A DNA stretch of 64,000 nt, taken from Bacteroidales bacterium. Lineage in GTDB: Bacteria > Bacteroidota > Bacteroidia > Bacteroidales > UBA932. Where the stretch lies: positions 1 through 64,000 of the forward strand of contig SUYN01000003.1 of assembly GCA_015060405.1 (NCBI GenBank), read 5' to 3'. A program made the translations under genes and the position numbers. Positions 54,356 through 62,637 of the stretch are shown here, in pieces. The stretch's first letter is position 1. Every line of letters starts with the position of its first letter. Below the pieces are notes generated by a model, which was not told where the DNA came from, ran no database searches, and worked only from the letters and a program-made list of their open reading frames with translations.

Positions 54356-57300
54356 ATGAACAGGATAATTGAAACAATGCTGTCTGCGGCTCTCGCCCTT
54401 GTCTGTACCGTCTCTGCCTATGCTCAGGGAGGCTATCAGGTGAGCGGAAGTGTCGTGGACCAGTACGGCCCGGTGATCGGCGCGGCTGTAGTTGAACAAG
54501 GTACCTCGAACGGTACGGTAACCGGTGCGGACGGAAGCTACTCCCTGGCAGTGACAGGCCCGTCCGCATTGGTGGAGATCAGCTGCATAGGATATGCAAG
54601 CCAGACTTTCGAGGCTGCTTCTGTTCCCTCATCCGTGACCCTCAAGGAAGACACCCAATATCTTGATGAAGTGGTGGTCATAGGATACGGAACCGTGAAG
54701 AAGGATGATATGACAGGCTCTGTCTCAGCCATCAAGGCAGATGACGTGAACAGGGGAGCGGTGGTCAATACCCAGGACATGCTCAAGGGAAAGGTCGCCG
54801 GCCTGCTGGTGACGCCGGGGGACGGAGGCCCCGGCTCCGGCTCCCGCATCAGGATCAGAGGATCGGCATCGCTGAATGCATCGAACGATCCCCTGATAGT
54901 AATCGACGGCGTCCCTGTCGCACAGGGAGCGGGAGGAGCCATGTCCAATCCTCTGGACCTCCTCAATCCCAATGACATAGAATCATTCTCCATCCTCAAG
55001 GACGCTTCCGCAGCCGCCATATATGGCTCGCGAGCTTCGAACGGTGTCATCCTCATCACCACGAAGAAAGGTGTCGGCAACAGACCGCAGGTATCATATA
55101 ACGGTTCCTTCAGCCTCCAGACCCTGTCTTCCACCGTGCCTGTGATGGGGGCAGACGAGCTCAGGGACTTCTATACGAAGATCTATCCTGAAGGGACTCC
55201 GGAGGGCGACAAGGTGGCAGGTCTGCTCGGATCTGCAGACACGGACTGGCAGGATCTGGTCTTCCGTAACGCCTTCGCGACCGAACATAATGTGAGCCTG
55301 TACGGAAACGTGCGTGACAGGATGCCTTACAGGGCTTCGGTAGGGTACAGCGGACAGCAGGGAACCCTGAAGGAGTCAAGATACGACAGGGGGACGATGG
55401 ATGTAAACCTCTCTCCGAACTTTCTTGACAAGCATCTCAGTCTTGACATCAGCGCCAAGGGTGTAATGTCATATTCCGACTATTCGGACGGCGGCGCCGT
55501 GTCGAAGGCCGCCTTCTTCAATCCCACACAAGACCCATACTGGCGCAATGCCGATGGCTCCATTGATTACACAACCACAAACGGCTACTGGAACTACGGC
55601 AACGGACGTGGTACCGCCTTCACGCCCAATGTGCTTGCCGGCCCCAGCCCTCTTTCCATGATCTATGACAACATCAGCGAGGCCTCGTCCGGACGATTCA
55701 TAGGAAGGGCGGCCGCCAACTACAAGGTGCATGGCCTGGAGACCCTCAGCTTCAACATAAGTGCGGGACTGGACATCACACGTACCGATTCCTACAACGG
55801 AGTGCGGCCAGGTTCGTTTCAGGCCTATGCCGACACGGACAATCTGCGTGTGGGCCGATACTCGAAGGGATTCAATCTCAGCAGGAGCCAGCTTTTCGAG
55901 GCCTATGCCAACTACAGCGATGAGTGGGGCATTCACAAGCTTGATCTCCTTGCCGGATACTCATGGCAGAACAACTATTGGGCGAACAGGAGCATCACAT
56001 ATTTCAACGAGACTCACAAGGTCGAGCTGAATCCGGGCGAGACTGTGGATTCCAGATATCTGGTATATCGTAACGAGAACTACCTCGTCTCCTTCTACGG
56101 AAGGGTGAACTACTCGATAGACTCCCGCTATGTATTCACATTCACAGCCCGAGGTGACGGCTCGAGCAAGTTCGCAAAGTCCTACAGGTGGGGATTCTTC
56201 CCGTCGGGAGCCTTCGCATGGAACATAGCGCAGGAACCTTTCATGAAGGGCGTGAAACAGGTCTCTACCCTGAAGCTCCGTCTTTCCGCAGGTCTGACCG
56301 GCCAGCAGGACGGCATCGGTGACTATGTCCACCTTGCTCGCTACAACATATCCAACAATCCTTCATATATGTACAATATGGGAGATGGGAAATATGTGCA
56401 CACAGTGACGCCGCAGGCATATGACCCGACCATAAGATGGGAGACGACCGTGACATACAATGCCGGCCTGGACTATGGCTTCTTCAATGACAGGCTCAGC
56501 GGAAGCATAGATGCATATATCCGTGAAACAAAGGACCTTCTGAATTCGGTCCAGGTCCCTATGGGTTCCAACTTCGGCAACAAGCTCATGACCAACATAG
56601 GCTCCATCCGCAACATGGGTCTGGAGTTCGCTGTCAACGCAATTCCGGTCCAGACTCCTGACTGGAGCGTGCAGGTGGGCTTCAACGGAACCTTCCAGAA
56701 CACAGAGTTCACAAAGCTCAATCCTACCGAAGACAATAATTATTACATTGAAGTGGGAAACATCTCGAAAGGGACCGGAGGGTATCTCTGCCGCCAGATG
56801 GTCGGCTATGCCCCGTTCACCTATTACACCTACCGCCAGAAGTACGGCTCTGACGGGAAGCCTCTTCAGAATGAATTCGTGGATCTCGACGGAGACGGCG
56901 TGATCACCGAGGGAGACAGGTATATGACCGGGAAGAGCGCATCTCCGAAGTTCTATTACGGAATGAACCTCAAGGTGACGTACAAGGATTGGGATTTCGG
57001 CCTGAATGGTCATGGAGCAGCGGGAACGTGGGTCTTCAACGACTTCGCATCCGCCAATTCCACAGCAAGTCTCGACCTTAATTCAGGTGCCCTTCCTAAT
57101 CAGGCGAAACTTGTGAAGCAGACAGGTTTCACTAAGCCCAACAGCGCGAGACAGTGGTATTCGGACTATTTCCTGGAGAATGCATCCTTCTTCAGGCTGG
57201 ATGATGTCAATGTCGGATATACCTTCAGGAACATAGGCGACCGCGGTACTTCGGTGCGTCTCGGTTTCGGAGTGCAGAATGTCTTCATCCTGACCGGCTA

Positions 57301-57400
57301 CAGCGGAATGGACCCTGAAGTCATATCGGAAACCGGAATAGACAACACCATGTGGCCGCGTCCTCGCACCTGGTCCTTCCGCGTGAACGTAACCTTATAA
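54356..57400 (+). CDS. SusC-like TonB-dependent outer-membrane transporter (second)
   Basis: 1014 residues: signal peptide (LSAALALVCTVSAYA-Q), regulatory-like domain (GGYQVSGSVVDQYGPVIGAAV), TonB-box-like DEVVVIGYGTVKK near 105, plug, and barrel ending SFRVNVTL. The N-terminus is highly similar to the first SusC (shared EQGTSNGT and EISCIGYASQTF), indicating duplication, but the barrel has diverged. Codon usage is the ordinary genomic pattern (CCG, GGC, GGA) rather than the biased one of the first copy. The leader (54257-54355) shows no clear LytTR repeat. Confidence 0.95.
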   Translation: MNRIIETMLSAALALVCTVSAYAQGGYQVSGSVVDQYGPVIGAAVVEQGTSNGTVTGADGSYSLAVTGPSALVEISCIGYASQTFEAASVPSSVTLKEDTQYLDEVVVIGYGTVKKDDMTGSVSAIKADDVNRGAVVNTQDMLKGKVAGLLVTPGDGGPGSGSRIRIRGSASLNASNDPLIVIDGVPVAQGAGGAMSNPLDLLNPNDIESFSILKDASAAAIYGSRASNGVILITTKKGVGNRPQVSYNGSFSLQTLSSTVPVMGADELRDFYTKIYPEGTPEGDKVAGLLGSADTDWQDLVFRNAFATEHNVSLYGNVRDRMPYRASVGYSGQQGTLKESRYDRGTMDVNLSPNFLDKHLSLDISAKGVMSYSDYSDGGAVSKAAFFNPTQDPYWRNADGSIDYTTTNGYWNYGNGRGTAFTPNVLAGPSPLSMIYDNISEASSGRFIGRAAANYKVHGLETLSFNISAGLDITRTDSYNGVRPGSFQAYADTDNLRVGRYSKGFNLSRSQLFEAYANYSDEWGIHKLDLLAGYSWQNNYWANRSITYFNETHKVELNPGETVDSRYLVYRNENYLVSFYGRVNYSIDSRYVFTFTARGDGSSKFAKSYRWGFFPSGAFAWNIAQEPFMKGVKQVSTLKLRLSAGLTGQQDGIGDYVHLARYNISNNPSYMYNMGDGKYVHTVTPQAYDPTIRWETTVTYNAGLDYGFFNDRLSGSIDAYIRETKDLLNSVQVPMGSNFGNKLMTNIGSIRNMGLEFAVNAIPVQTPDWSVQVGFNGTFQNTEFTKLNPTEDNNYYIEVGNISKGTGGYLCRQMVGYAPFTYYTYRQKYGSDGKPLQNEFVDLDGDGVITEGDRYMTGKSASPKFYYGMNLKVTYKDWDFGLNGHGAAGTWVFNDFASANSTASLDLNSGALPNQAKLVKQTGFTKPNSARQWYSDYFLENASFFRLDDVNVGYTFRNIGDRGTSVRLGFGVQNVFILTGYSGMDPEVISETGIDNTMWPRPRTWSFRVNVTL

Positions 57401-57440
57401 ACCACCGAATGTCATTATAAGCCATTGAATGTCATTATAA
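57401..57440 (+). repeat. 20-bp tandem repeat between second susC and susD
   Basis: Two adjacent 20-bp units share GAATGTCATTATAA; a third, diverged unit runs into the REP-like palindrome at 57449. The unit end ATAA also matches the susC stop region. Confidence 0.7.
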
Positions 57441-57448
57441 ATCACCTG

Positions 57449-57476
57449 ACGTCATTCCCGGCCTGACCGGGAATCC
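57449..57476 (+). repeat. REP-like palindrome
   Basis: ACGTCATTCCCGGCCTGACC then GGGAATCC: arms TTCCCGG and CCGGGAA around a short loop. Ends 13 bp before the second susD ATG. Same family as 33906 and 61316. Confidence 0.75.
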
Positions 57477-57489
57477 AAACACAAGAAGT

Positions 57490-59133
57490 ATGAAAAAGAT
57501 AATATGCCTCCTGACCGCAGCCGTCGTCATCTCCTCCTGTGTGAACGACCTTGACACCCTGCCCCTGAACAGGACGGAACCTATAGCCGAATATGTATAT
57601 GGAACTGATGAGAATGCCTATCTGTCAGGCTTGGGACGGCTTTATTTCCAGTTCGTCTCCAACGATCTGACCGATCTTCAGCAGATGGACGGAGGAGCGT
57701 CAGAGATCATCAGAGCCTTCTGGTCTGTCCAGGAGACCACCGCCGATGGGGCTAAGTGCTCATGGGAGAACGATGCCTGGGTGCGCGCCCTCAACACCAA
57801 TACATGGACCGAGGTGCAGAACGATGCGGTCTATGCCGTGTACGTCCGTACGCTTCAGGGAATCGCCTATGTGAACGAATATCTCCGTCAGACGACTCCC
57901 GCAAAGCTCTCCGAAAGAGGCGTGCCGGAAGAACTCGCTGCGAAGATCCGTGTCTTCCGTGCAGAAGCCCGATTCATAAGGGCGTACCTTTACTGGATGG
58001 CCCTGGACTGCTTCGGAAGCGTGCCGTTCACGACGGAGAATTCCCCTTTCGGCGGTGCATTTTTCCCTAAGCAGGCATCGCGGACGGAAATCTTCGACTT
58101 TTGTGTGGACGAACTGTCCTACCTAATCTCTGATGAGAGCCCGATGATGGAGGCCAGGGCCGCATATCCTCGCGCGGACAAGGGTTCGGCAGCCGGCCTT
58201 CTCGCCCGTCTGTATCTGAACTCCGGCATATATACAGGGGTGACGCGGTGGGCTGAGGCCAAGGCCGTGTGCGAGAAGATATTCGCGATGGGCTATGCCT
58301 TATGTCCGGAATATGCGCCTCTCTTCAGGGGTGACAACGGCGAGAATCCTTCGGCCAGGGGCGAAATGCTTTGGGCGGTCAGCTACGATGCAGACAACAC
58401 CGAGTCCTATGGAGGCACCACATATATCCTCAGCGCTTCACTCGCCTCTACCGACATAACCGACAAGTCCCGTCCGAACGGACAGACCAACGGCTGGGCC
58501 GGTCTGCGCGTCCCGTATGAATATGTCTCCAGATACTTCAATGTGAGCGGACAGGATTATGTCACAGGTACTTATGAGGTCGCGGACAAGAGGGGAGAGG
58601 CCTTTTATATCAAAGGGCGTTCAGAGTCCATGGATGGAGCATTGTACTCGTTCATGAACGGCTGGTCCTGCCTCAAGTTCAACAATATCCCTCACGACAT
58701 GACTGATGCCTCATATCTCGGAACATCGGCGACCAAGAGTTTCTCGGATGTGGACTTCCCGATGATACGTCTCGCGGAGATATACCTCATATATGCCGAG
58801 GCATGCATGAATATGGGACAGGGTGCTGCCGCCCTGCCTCTCATGCAGGAACTCTCCGCCCGCGCGGGGGTGCCCGGGCCTTCGGAGATAACCGCCGGGT
58901 TCCTGGTTGCGGAAAGAGCACGCGAGCTGATGTGGGAGGCACATAGGCGTACGGACCTGATCCGTTTCGGACTATATGACTCGGGAGACTTCCTGTGGCC
59001 GTACAAGGGAGGTGATTCCTTTGCCGGTCAGGCATTTCCGTCATATAAATGCCTCTTCCCGCTGCCTCCGACGGAACTTGCGGCAAATGACGCCCTGGTC
59101 CAGACTCCGGGCTATATGACCCCTGCCATGTAG
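57490..59133 (+). CDS. SusD-like outer-membrane lipoprotein (second)
   Basis: 547 residues, lipobox VISSC near 16. SusD features: CVNDLDTLPLNRTEP after the Cys, RAEARFIRAYLYWMALDCFGSVPF near 155, and the C-terminal ERARELMWEAHRRTDLIRFGLY and PLPPTELAANDALVQTPGY. Partner of the second SusC, 89 bp upstream. Only moderate similarity to the first SusD, so it may bind a different glucan size or branch pattern. No SusE/F gene follows it. Confidence 0.94.
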   Translation: MKKIICLLTAAVVISSCVNDLDTLPLNRTEPIAEYVYGTDENAYLSGLGRLYFQFVSNDLTDLQQMDGGASEIIRAFWSVQETTADGAKCSWENDAWVRALNTNTWTEVQNDAVYAVYVRTLQGIAYVNEYLRQTTPAKLSERGVPEELAAKIRVFRAEARFIRAYLYWMALDCFGSVPFTTENSPFGGAFFPKQASRTEIFDFCVDELSYLISDESPMMEARAAYPRADKGSAAGLLARLYLNSGIYTGVTRWAEAKAVCEKIFAMGYALCPEYAPLFRGDNGENPSARGEMLWAVSYDADNTESYGGTTYILSASLASTDITDKSRPNGQTNGWAGLRVPYEYVSRYFNVSGQDYVTGTYEVADKRGEAFYIKGRSESMDGALYSFMNGWSCLKFNNIPHDMTDASYLGTSATKSFSDVDFPMIRLAEIYLIYAEACMNMGQGAAALPLMQELSARAGVPGPSEITAGFLVAERARELMWEAHRRTDLIRFGLYDSGDFLWPYKGGDSFAGQAFPSYKCLFPLPPTELAANDALVQTPGYMTPAM

Positions 59134-59188
59134 CCCCGGACGGGCATCCGGCCTGAGGCTGCGAAGTGTGTCCCGTCAGTGAAATCGG

Positions 59189-59218
59189 ACCGTTCGTCAG
59201 AATCTTCATACAATTCGT
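59189..59218 (+). promoter_or_regulatory. LytTR-type direct repeats upstream of the pullulanase gene
   Basis: ACCGTTCGT (59189) matches the LytTR consensus at all nine positions and ACAATTCGT (59210) at eight; they are exactly 21 bp apart, and TTCGTC recurs at 59193 and 59214. A further CCCGTC at 59172 is in the same 21-bp phase but the rest of that site is poor. Same architecture as 42621-42671. Confidence 0.72.
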
Positions 59219-59250
59219 CTTATATATGACAATATATAAGAAAAAATGCG

Positions 59251-59258
59251 TATATTCG
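59251..59258 (+). promoter_or_regulatory. -7-like box of the pullulanase promoter
   Basis: TATATTCG has one mismatch to TAnnTTTG and lies 32 bp after the last LytTR repeat and 49 bp before the ATG at 59308. Confidence 0.45.
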
Positions 59259-59307
59259 TAAGATGTGTAATTGTGCACATGCGAAACGCTAATTTTTGAA
59301 CATTGTT

Positions 59308-61263
59308 ATGAAGATATCATTTAAGAATTTACTGATGGGAACACTTACTGCTGCCGCTGTGGCAGCTTGTGCATCTGACGGCGCCATTGTGGTGCCTGAG
59401 GCTCCGCTGGAGGAGTGTGTGTATTCGGGTGACAGGACGGAATTTGCTGTCTGGGCTCCTGATGCCGAGGAGGCCAAGCTCAGACTTTACGCTTCCGCTT
59501 CCGATGAGGCTGCATTCAAGACCATGGATATGAAGCTCGGCAAGGGAGGCCTCTGGAAGGCTGTCGTGAAGGAGGATGTGAAGGGCGCTTTCTACACATT
59601 CCAGGTGAAGAAGGATGGAAAATGGCTTGAGGAGACTGCCGGAATTGCAGCCAAGGCTGTGGGAGTGAACGGCATGCGCGGCGCTGTAGTGGACTGGGAC
59701 GAGACCGATCCTGAGGGATGGGCAGAGGACAGGAGTCCTGAGGTCAAGCCTTCTGACATCATCGTCTACGAGCTTCAGCACAGGGATTTCTCCATCCATC
59801 AGACTTCTGGCGTGGACAACAAGGGAAAATTCCTCGCCCTCACAGAGGAGGGAACGAAGAACCCTGACGGCCTGGCGACCGGAATCGACCATCTCAAGGA
59901 ACTCGGAGTGACTTATGTCCAGCTCCTTCCTTCGACCGATTTCGCGACTATAGACGAGACCCGCCTCGAGGACAATCAGTACAACTGGGGATATGAGCCC
60001 CTCAACTACAACGCTGTAGAGGGCTCGTTCTCTACAGATCCATACAATCCGGTGACCCGTATCAAGGAGTTCAAGCAGATGGTCCAGGCCCTTCACAAGG
60101 CAGGCATCCGCGTGATCCTCGATGTGGTGTACAACCATACGACAAATGCGGCAAACACAGGTTTCGAGCGCACCATGCCGGGCTATTTCTACCGCATGCG
60201 TGAGGACGGAACCTTCTTCGACGGCTCCGGCTGCGGCAATGAGACCGCTTCCGAGCAGGAGATGTTCCGCAAATATATGATCGAATCGCTCGAATGGTGG
60301 ATGAAGGAGTACCACATCGACGGTTTCCGTTTCGACCTTATGGCTATCCATGACATAGAGACCATGAACCAGATCAGCGAGCGTCTCCATGCCATAGACC
60401 CTGACGTGGTCATCTACGGCGAGGGCTGGGCAGCCCAGGCTCCGGCTTACCCTGCAGAGCAGATTGCCCTCAAGGCAAATACATATATGCTCGACAAGGT
60501 GGGAGCCTTCAGCGACAACATCCGTGACGCCGTACGCGGTCCTCTTGGCTGTGAGAATGCAGGCTTCATGGACGGTGTGGCTGGCAACAAGGCCAATGTG
60601 GAGTTCGGCATCGCAGGCGGTGTGGAGCATCCTCAGGTCTCTGTAGAGCGCTGGACAAACAACCCTCTCCAGCATGTGAGCTATGTGAGCTGCCATGACG
60701 ACCACTGTCTCCGCGACCGTCTCGAGGAGGCTACGGAGGCAGGCGAGGCGGAGCGTCTCAGGATGGTGAAGCTTGCCCAGACTGCAGTGTACACATCCCA
60801 GGGCATTCCGTTCATCTTCAATGGTGAGGAACTCTACCGCCACAAGCAGGGTGTGAAGAACAGCTACAACCAGCCCGATGAGATCAATGCCATAGACTGG
60901 ACCTACAAGACGAAGTACAAGGACCTCGTGGACTATTATGCGGCTCTTGCTGCCATACGTCATGCTCATCCGGGCTTCTGCCTCGGAGATGCCGACCTCG
61001 TGCGTGAGAAGCTTCAGTTCATTGATGTCGACGACCCTTGTGTAGTGGCATTCCGCATCAGCGCCCTTGAAGGCATTGACTCGGCGAAGTCCCTTACTGT
61101 CATCCTCAACGGATCGAAGAAGAATGTGAAGGTGGAGATCCCGCAGGGCAACTACACGGTGCTTGCAAGGGACGGACAGGCAGATGCCGACGGCCTCGGA
61201 GCCTTCTCCGGCAACATGATCTCTGCAAACGCAACCTCAGCGACAATCCTTGCAGAATACTAA
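59308..61263 (+). CDS. pulA: Type I pullulanase-like GH13 lipoprotein
   Basis: About 651 residues from ATG 59308 (a TTG 12 bases upstream is in frame). Lipobox VAAC. A CBM48-like N-domain (~30-120: TEFAVWAPDAEEAKLRLY) precedes the GH13 barrel. The pullulanase signature YNWGYEP occurs near 225. Catalytic motifs: DGFRFDLMAIHD (nucleophile), VVIYGEGWA (acid) and SCHDDHCLRDR (stabiliser). It should hydrolyse alpha-1,6 branches of amylopectin or pullulan, complementing the alpha-1,4-acting enzymes around it. It has its own LytTR-type promoter and begins a three-gene run of GH13 enzymes. Confidence 0.93.
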   Translation: MKISFKNLLMGTLTAAAVAACASDGAIVVPEAPLEECVYSGDRTEFAVWAPDAEEAKLRLYASASDEAAFKTMDMKLGKGGLWKAVVKEDVKGAFYTFQVKKDGKWLEETAGIAAKAVGVNGMRGAVVDWDETDPEGWAEDRSPEVKPSDIIVYELQHRDFSIHQTSGVDNKGKFLALTEEGTKNPDGLATGIDHLKELGVTYVQLLPSTDFATIDETRLEDNQYNWGYEPLNYNAVEGSFSTDPYNPVTRIKEFKQMVQALHKAGIRVILDVVYNHTTNAANTGFERTMPGYFYRMREDGTFFDGSGCGNETASEQEMFRKYMIESLEWWMKEYHIDGFRFDLMAIHDIETMNQISERLHAIDPDVVIYGEGWAAQAPAYPAEQIALKANTYMLDKVGAFSDNIRDAVRGPLGCENAGFMDGVAGNKANVEFGIAGGVEHPQVSVERWTNNPLQHVSYVSCHDDHCLRDRLEEATEAGEAERLRMVKLAQTAVYTSQGIPFIFNGEELYRHKQGVKNSYNQPDEINAIDWTYKTKYKDLVDYYAALAAIRHAHPGFCLGDADLVREKLQFIDVDDPCVVAFRISALEGIDSAKSLTVILNGSKKNVKVEIPQGNYTVLARDGQADADGLGAFSGNMISANATSATILAEY

Positions 61264-61287
61264 GATTGCCCGCATCCATAGCATGAC

Positions 61288-61342
61288 CTCCCCGTCATCC
61301 CCGACCTGATCTCCCCGTCATCCCCGACCTGATCGGGGATCT
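61288..61342 (+). repeat. Tandem REP-like palindrome
   Basis: A 23-bp unit beginning CTCCCCGTCATCCCCGACC is repeated exactly (61288-61310 and 61311-61333). The second copy continues into CGGGGATCT to complete the palindrome. It occupies half of the pullulanase-amylase gap. Confidence 0.8.
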
Positions 61343-61367
61343 GAAGAATAGAATAACCAATAAAGAT

Positions 61368-62594
61368 ATGAAGAAGATATTTTTTGCAATCTGCGCTGCC
61401 ATGATGGCACTTTCATGTGCCCAGGCCCCACAGGCTCCCGAGCAGCAGCCACTTGAAAATTCGGTGGTTTATGAGATGAATGTACGCCAGTACACCCCGG
61501 AGGGTACCTTTGCTGCCGCTCAGCGGGAACTGCCCCGTCTCAAGGAGCTTGGAATAGACATCCTCTGGCTCATGCCTATCCATCCTATCGGAGTGAAGGA
61601 ACGTAAGGGAACCCTCGGTTCGTACTATGCCATCGCTGACTATAAGGCGATTAACCCTGAATTCGGAACCATGGAAGACTTCGAGAACTTCCTTGCCGAG
61701 GCTCACAGGCTCGGCTTCCGTGTGGTTCTTGACTGCGTGGCAAACCACACTTCGCCGGATGCAAAGTGGATCAACGAGTGTCCTGCAGACTGGTATATGC
61801 GTGACGAGAACGGCAACACAGTGGTGAACTATGACTGGTACGACATTGCCGAACTCAACTACGGCAAGAGGGAAGTCTGGGATGCGATGGCAGACCAGAT
61901 GCGCTTCTGGATGGAGAAGGGAGTCGACGGATTCCGTTGTGACATGGCCTGCGAGGTTCCTCTCGAGTTCTGGCAGGAGACCATTTCGGCACTTCGCGAG
62001 GACTATCCGGGAATGTATATGCTCGCAGAGGGAGAGGAGCCGAAGCTCCACTCGCTTTCGGGCTTCAATTCATCATATGCATGGGAACTTCATCATATGC
62101 TCAATGCCATAGCACGTGGTGAGAAGAACATTCCTGAACTTCTCGAGTACATTCAGAGAGATGCAGAGAGACATCCTGCAGACGCCTTCCGTCTGATGTT
62201 CACTTCAAATCACGACGAGAACTCATGGGCAGGTACCGAGTTCGAGAGAATGGGGGACGCTGCAAAGCTTATGGCAGTCCTCACATTTACCCTTCCTAAT
62301 GGTCAGCCACTCATCTACACAGGTCAGGAGATGGGCTGGAACAAGAGATTCGAGTTCTTTGAGAAAGATCCGATTCCTGCCTGGGAGAAGAACGAGTATT
62401 TCGATTTCTACAAATGGCTCATCGGCATCCGTCACGACAATCCTGCTCTTGCAGCAGGTGACAAGGGAGGTGTGTTTGAAGTCGTTTCTACAGATGACAG
62501 CACACTCGTGTTCACACGCACTCTTCCTGGCAACAAGGTGACAGTAAAGGCAGAGCTCAAGGCTCCTTGGTCATATGAAATCACAGCTGAATAG
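61368..62594 (+). CDS. GH13 alpha-amylase-family lipoprotein
   Basis: 408 residues, short for a GH13 enzyme: a minimal barrel with no binding module. Lipobox ALSC near 17. Motifs: VVLDCVANHTSPD (region I), GVDGFRCDMACE (nucleophile Asp), MYMLAEGEEP (acid Glu) and FTSNHDENSW (stabiliser Asp). The motif LWLMPIHPIG near 65 recurs in amylases of Bacteroidota loci. Specificity (alpha-amylase or maltogenic) cannot be set by eye. 104 bp after the pullulanase gene, same strand. Confidence 0.92.
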   Translation: MKKIFFAICAAMMALSCAQAPQAPEQQPLENSVVYEMNVRQYTPEGTFAAAQRELPRLKELGIDILWLMPIHPIGVKERKGTLGSYYAIADYKAINPEFGTMEDFENFLAEAHRLGFRVVLDCVANHTSPDAKWINECPADWYMRDENGNTVVNYDWYDIAELNYGKREVWDAMADQMRFWMEKGVDGFRCDMACEVPLEFWQETISALREDYPGMYMLAEGEEPKLHSLSGFNSSYAWELHHMLNAIARGEKNIPELLEYIQRDAERHPADAFRLMFTSNHDENSWAGTEFERMGDAAKLMAVLTFTLPNGQPLIYTGQEMGWNKRFEFFEKDPIPAWEKNEYFDFYKWLIGIRHDNPALAAGDKGGVFEVVSTDDSTLVFTRTLPGNKVTVKAELKAPWSYEITAE

Positions 62595-62602
62595 CTGTCC
62601 TG

Positions 62603-62625
62603 CCGGGCGAAGTCGAGGAATCTCA
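62603..62625 (+). repeat. Partial GAGGAATCTC-type repeat
   Basis: GGGCGAAGTCGAGGAATCTC resembles one end of the GTCATTCCGAGC...GAGGAATCT repeats; the complementary half is missing. It lies in the 43-bp gap between two GH13 genes. Confidence 0.4.
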
Positions 62626-62637
62626 AAAACAAAGTAT

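Noticed and set aside
59168..59177. Third LytTR site upstream of the pullulanase gene
   Set aside because: CCCGTC is in the right 21-bp phase, but the nine-base site matches only about three consensus positions, so it is not claimed as a binding site.
59329..60969. 546-residue minus-strand open frame opposite the pullulanase gene
   Set aside because: Antisense shadow of a biased-codon gene; the plus strand encodes an intact GH13 enzyme with all catalytic motifs.
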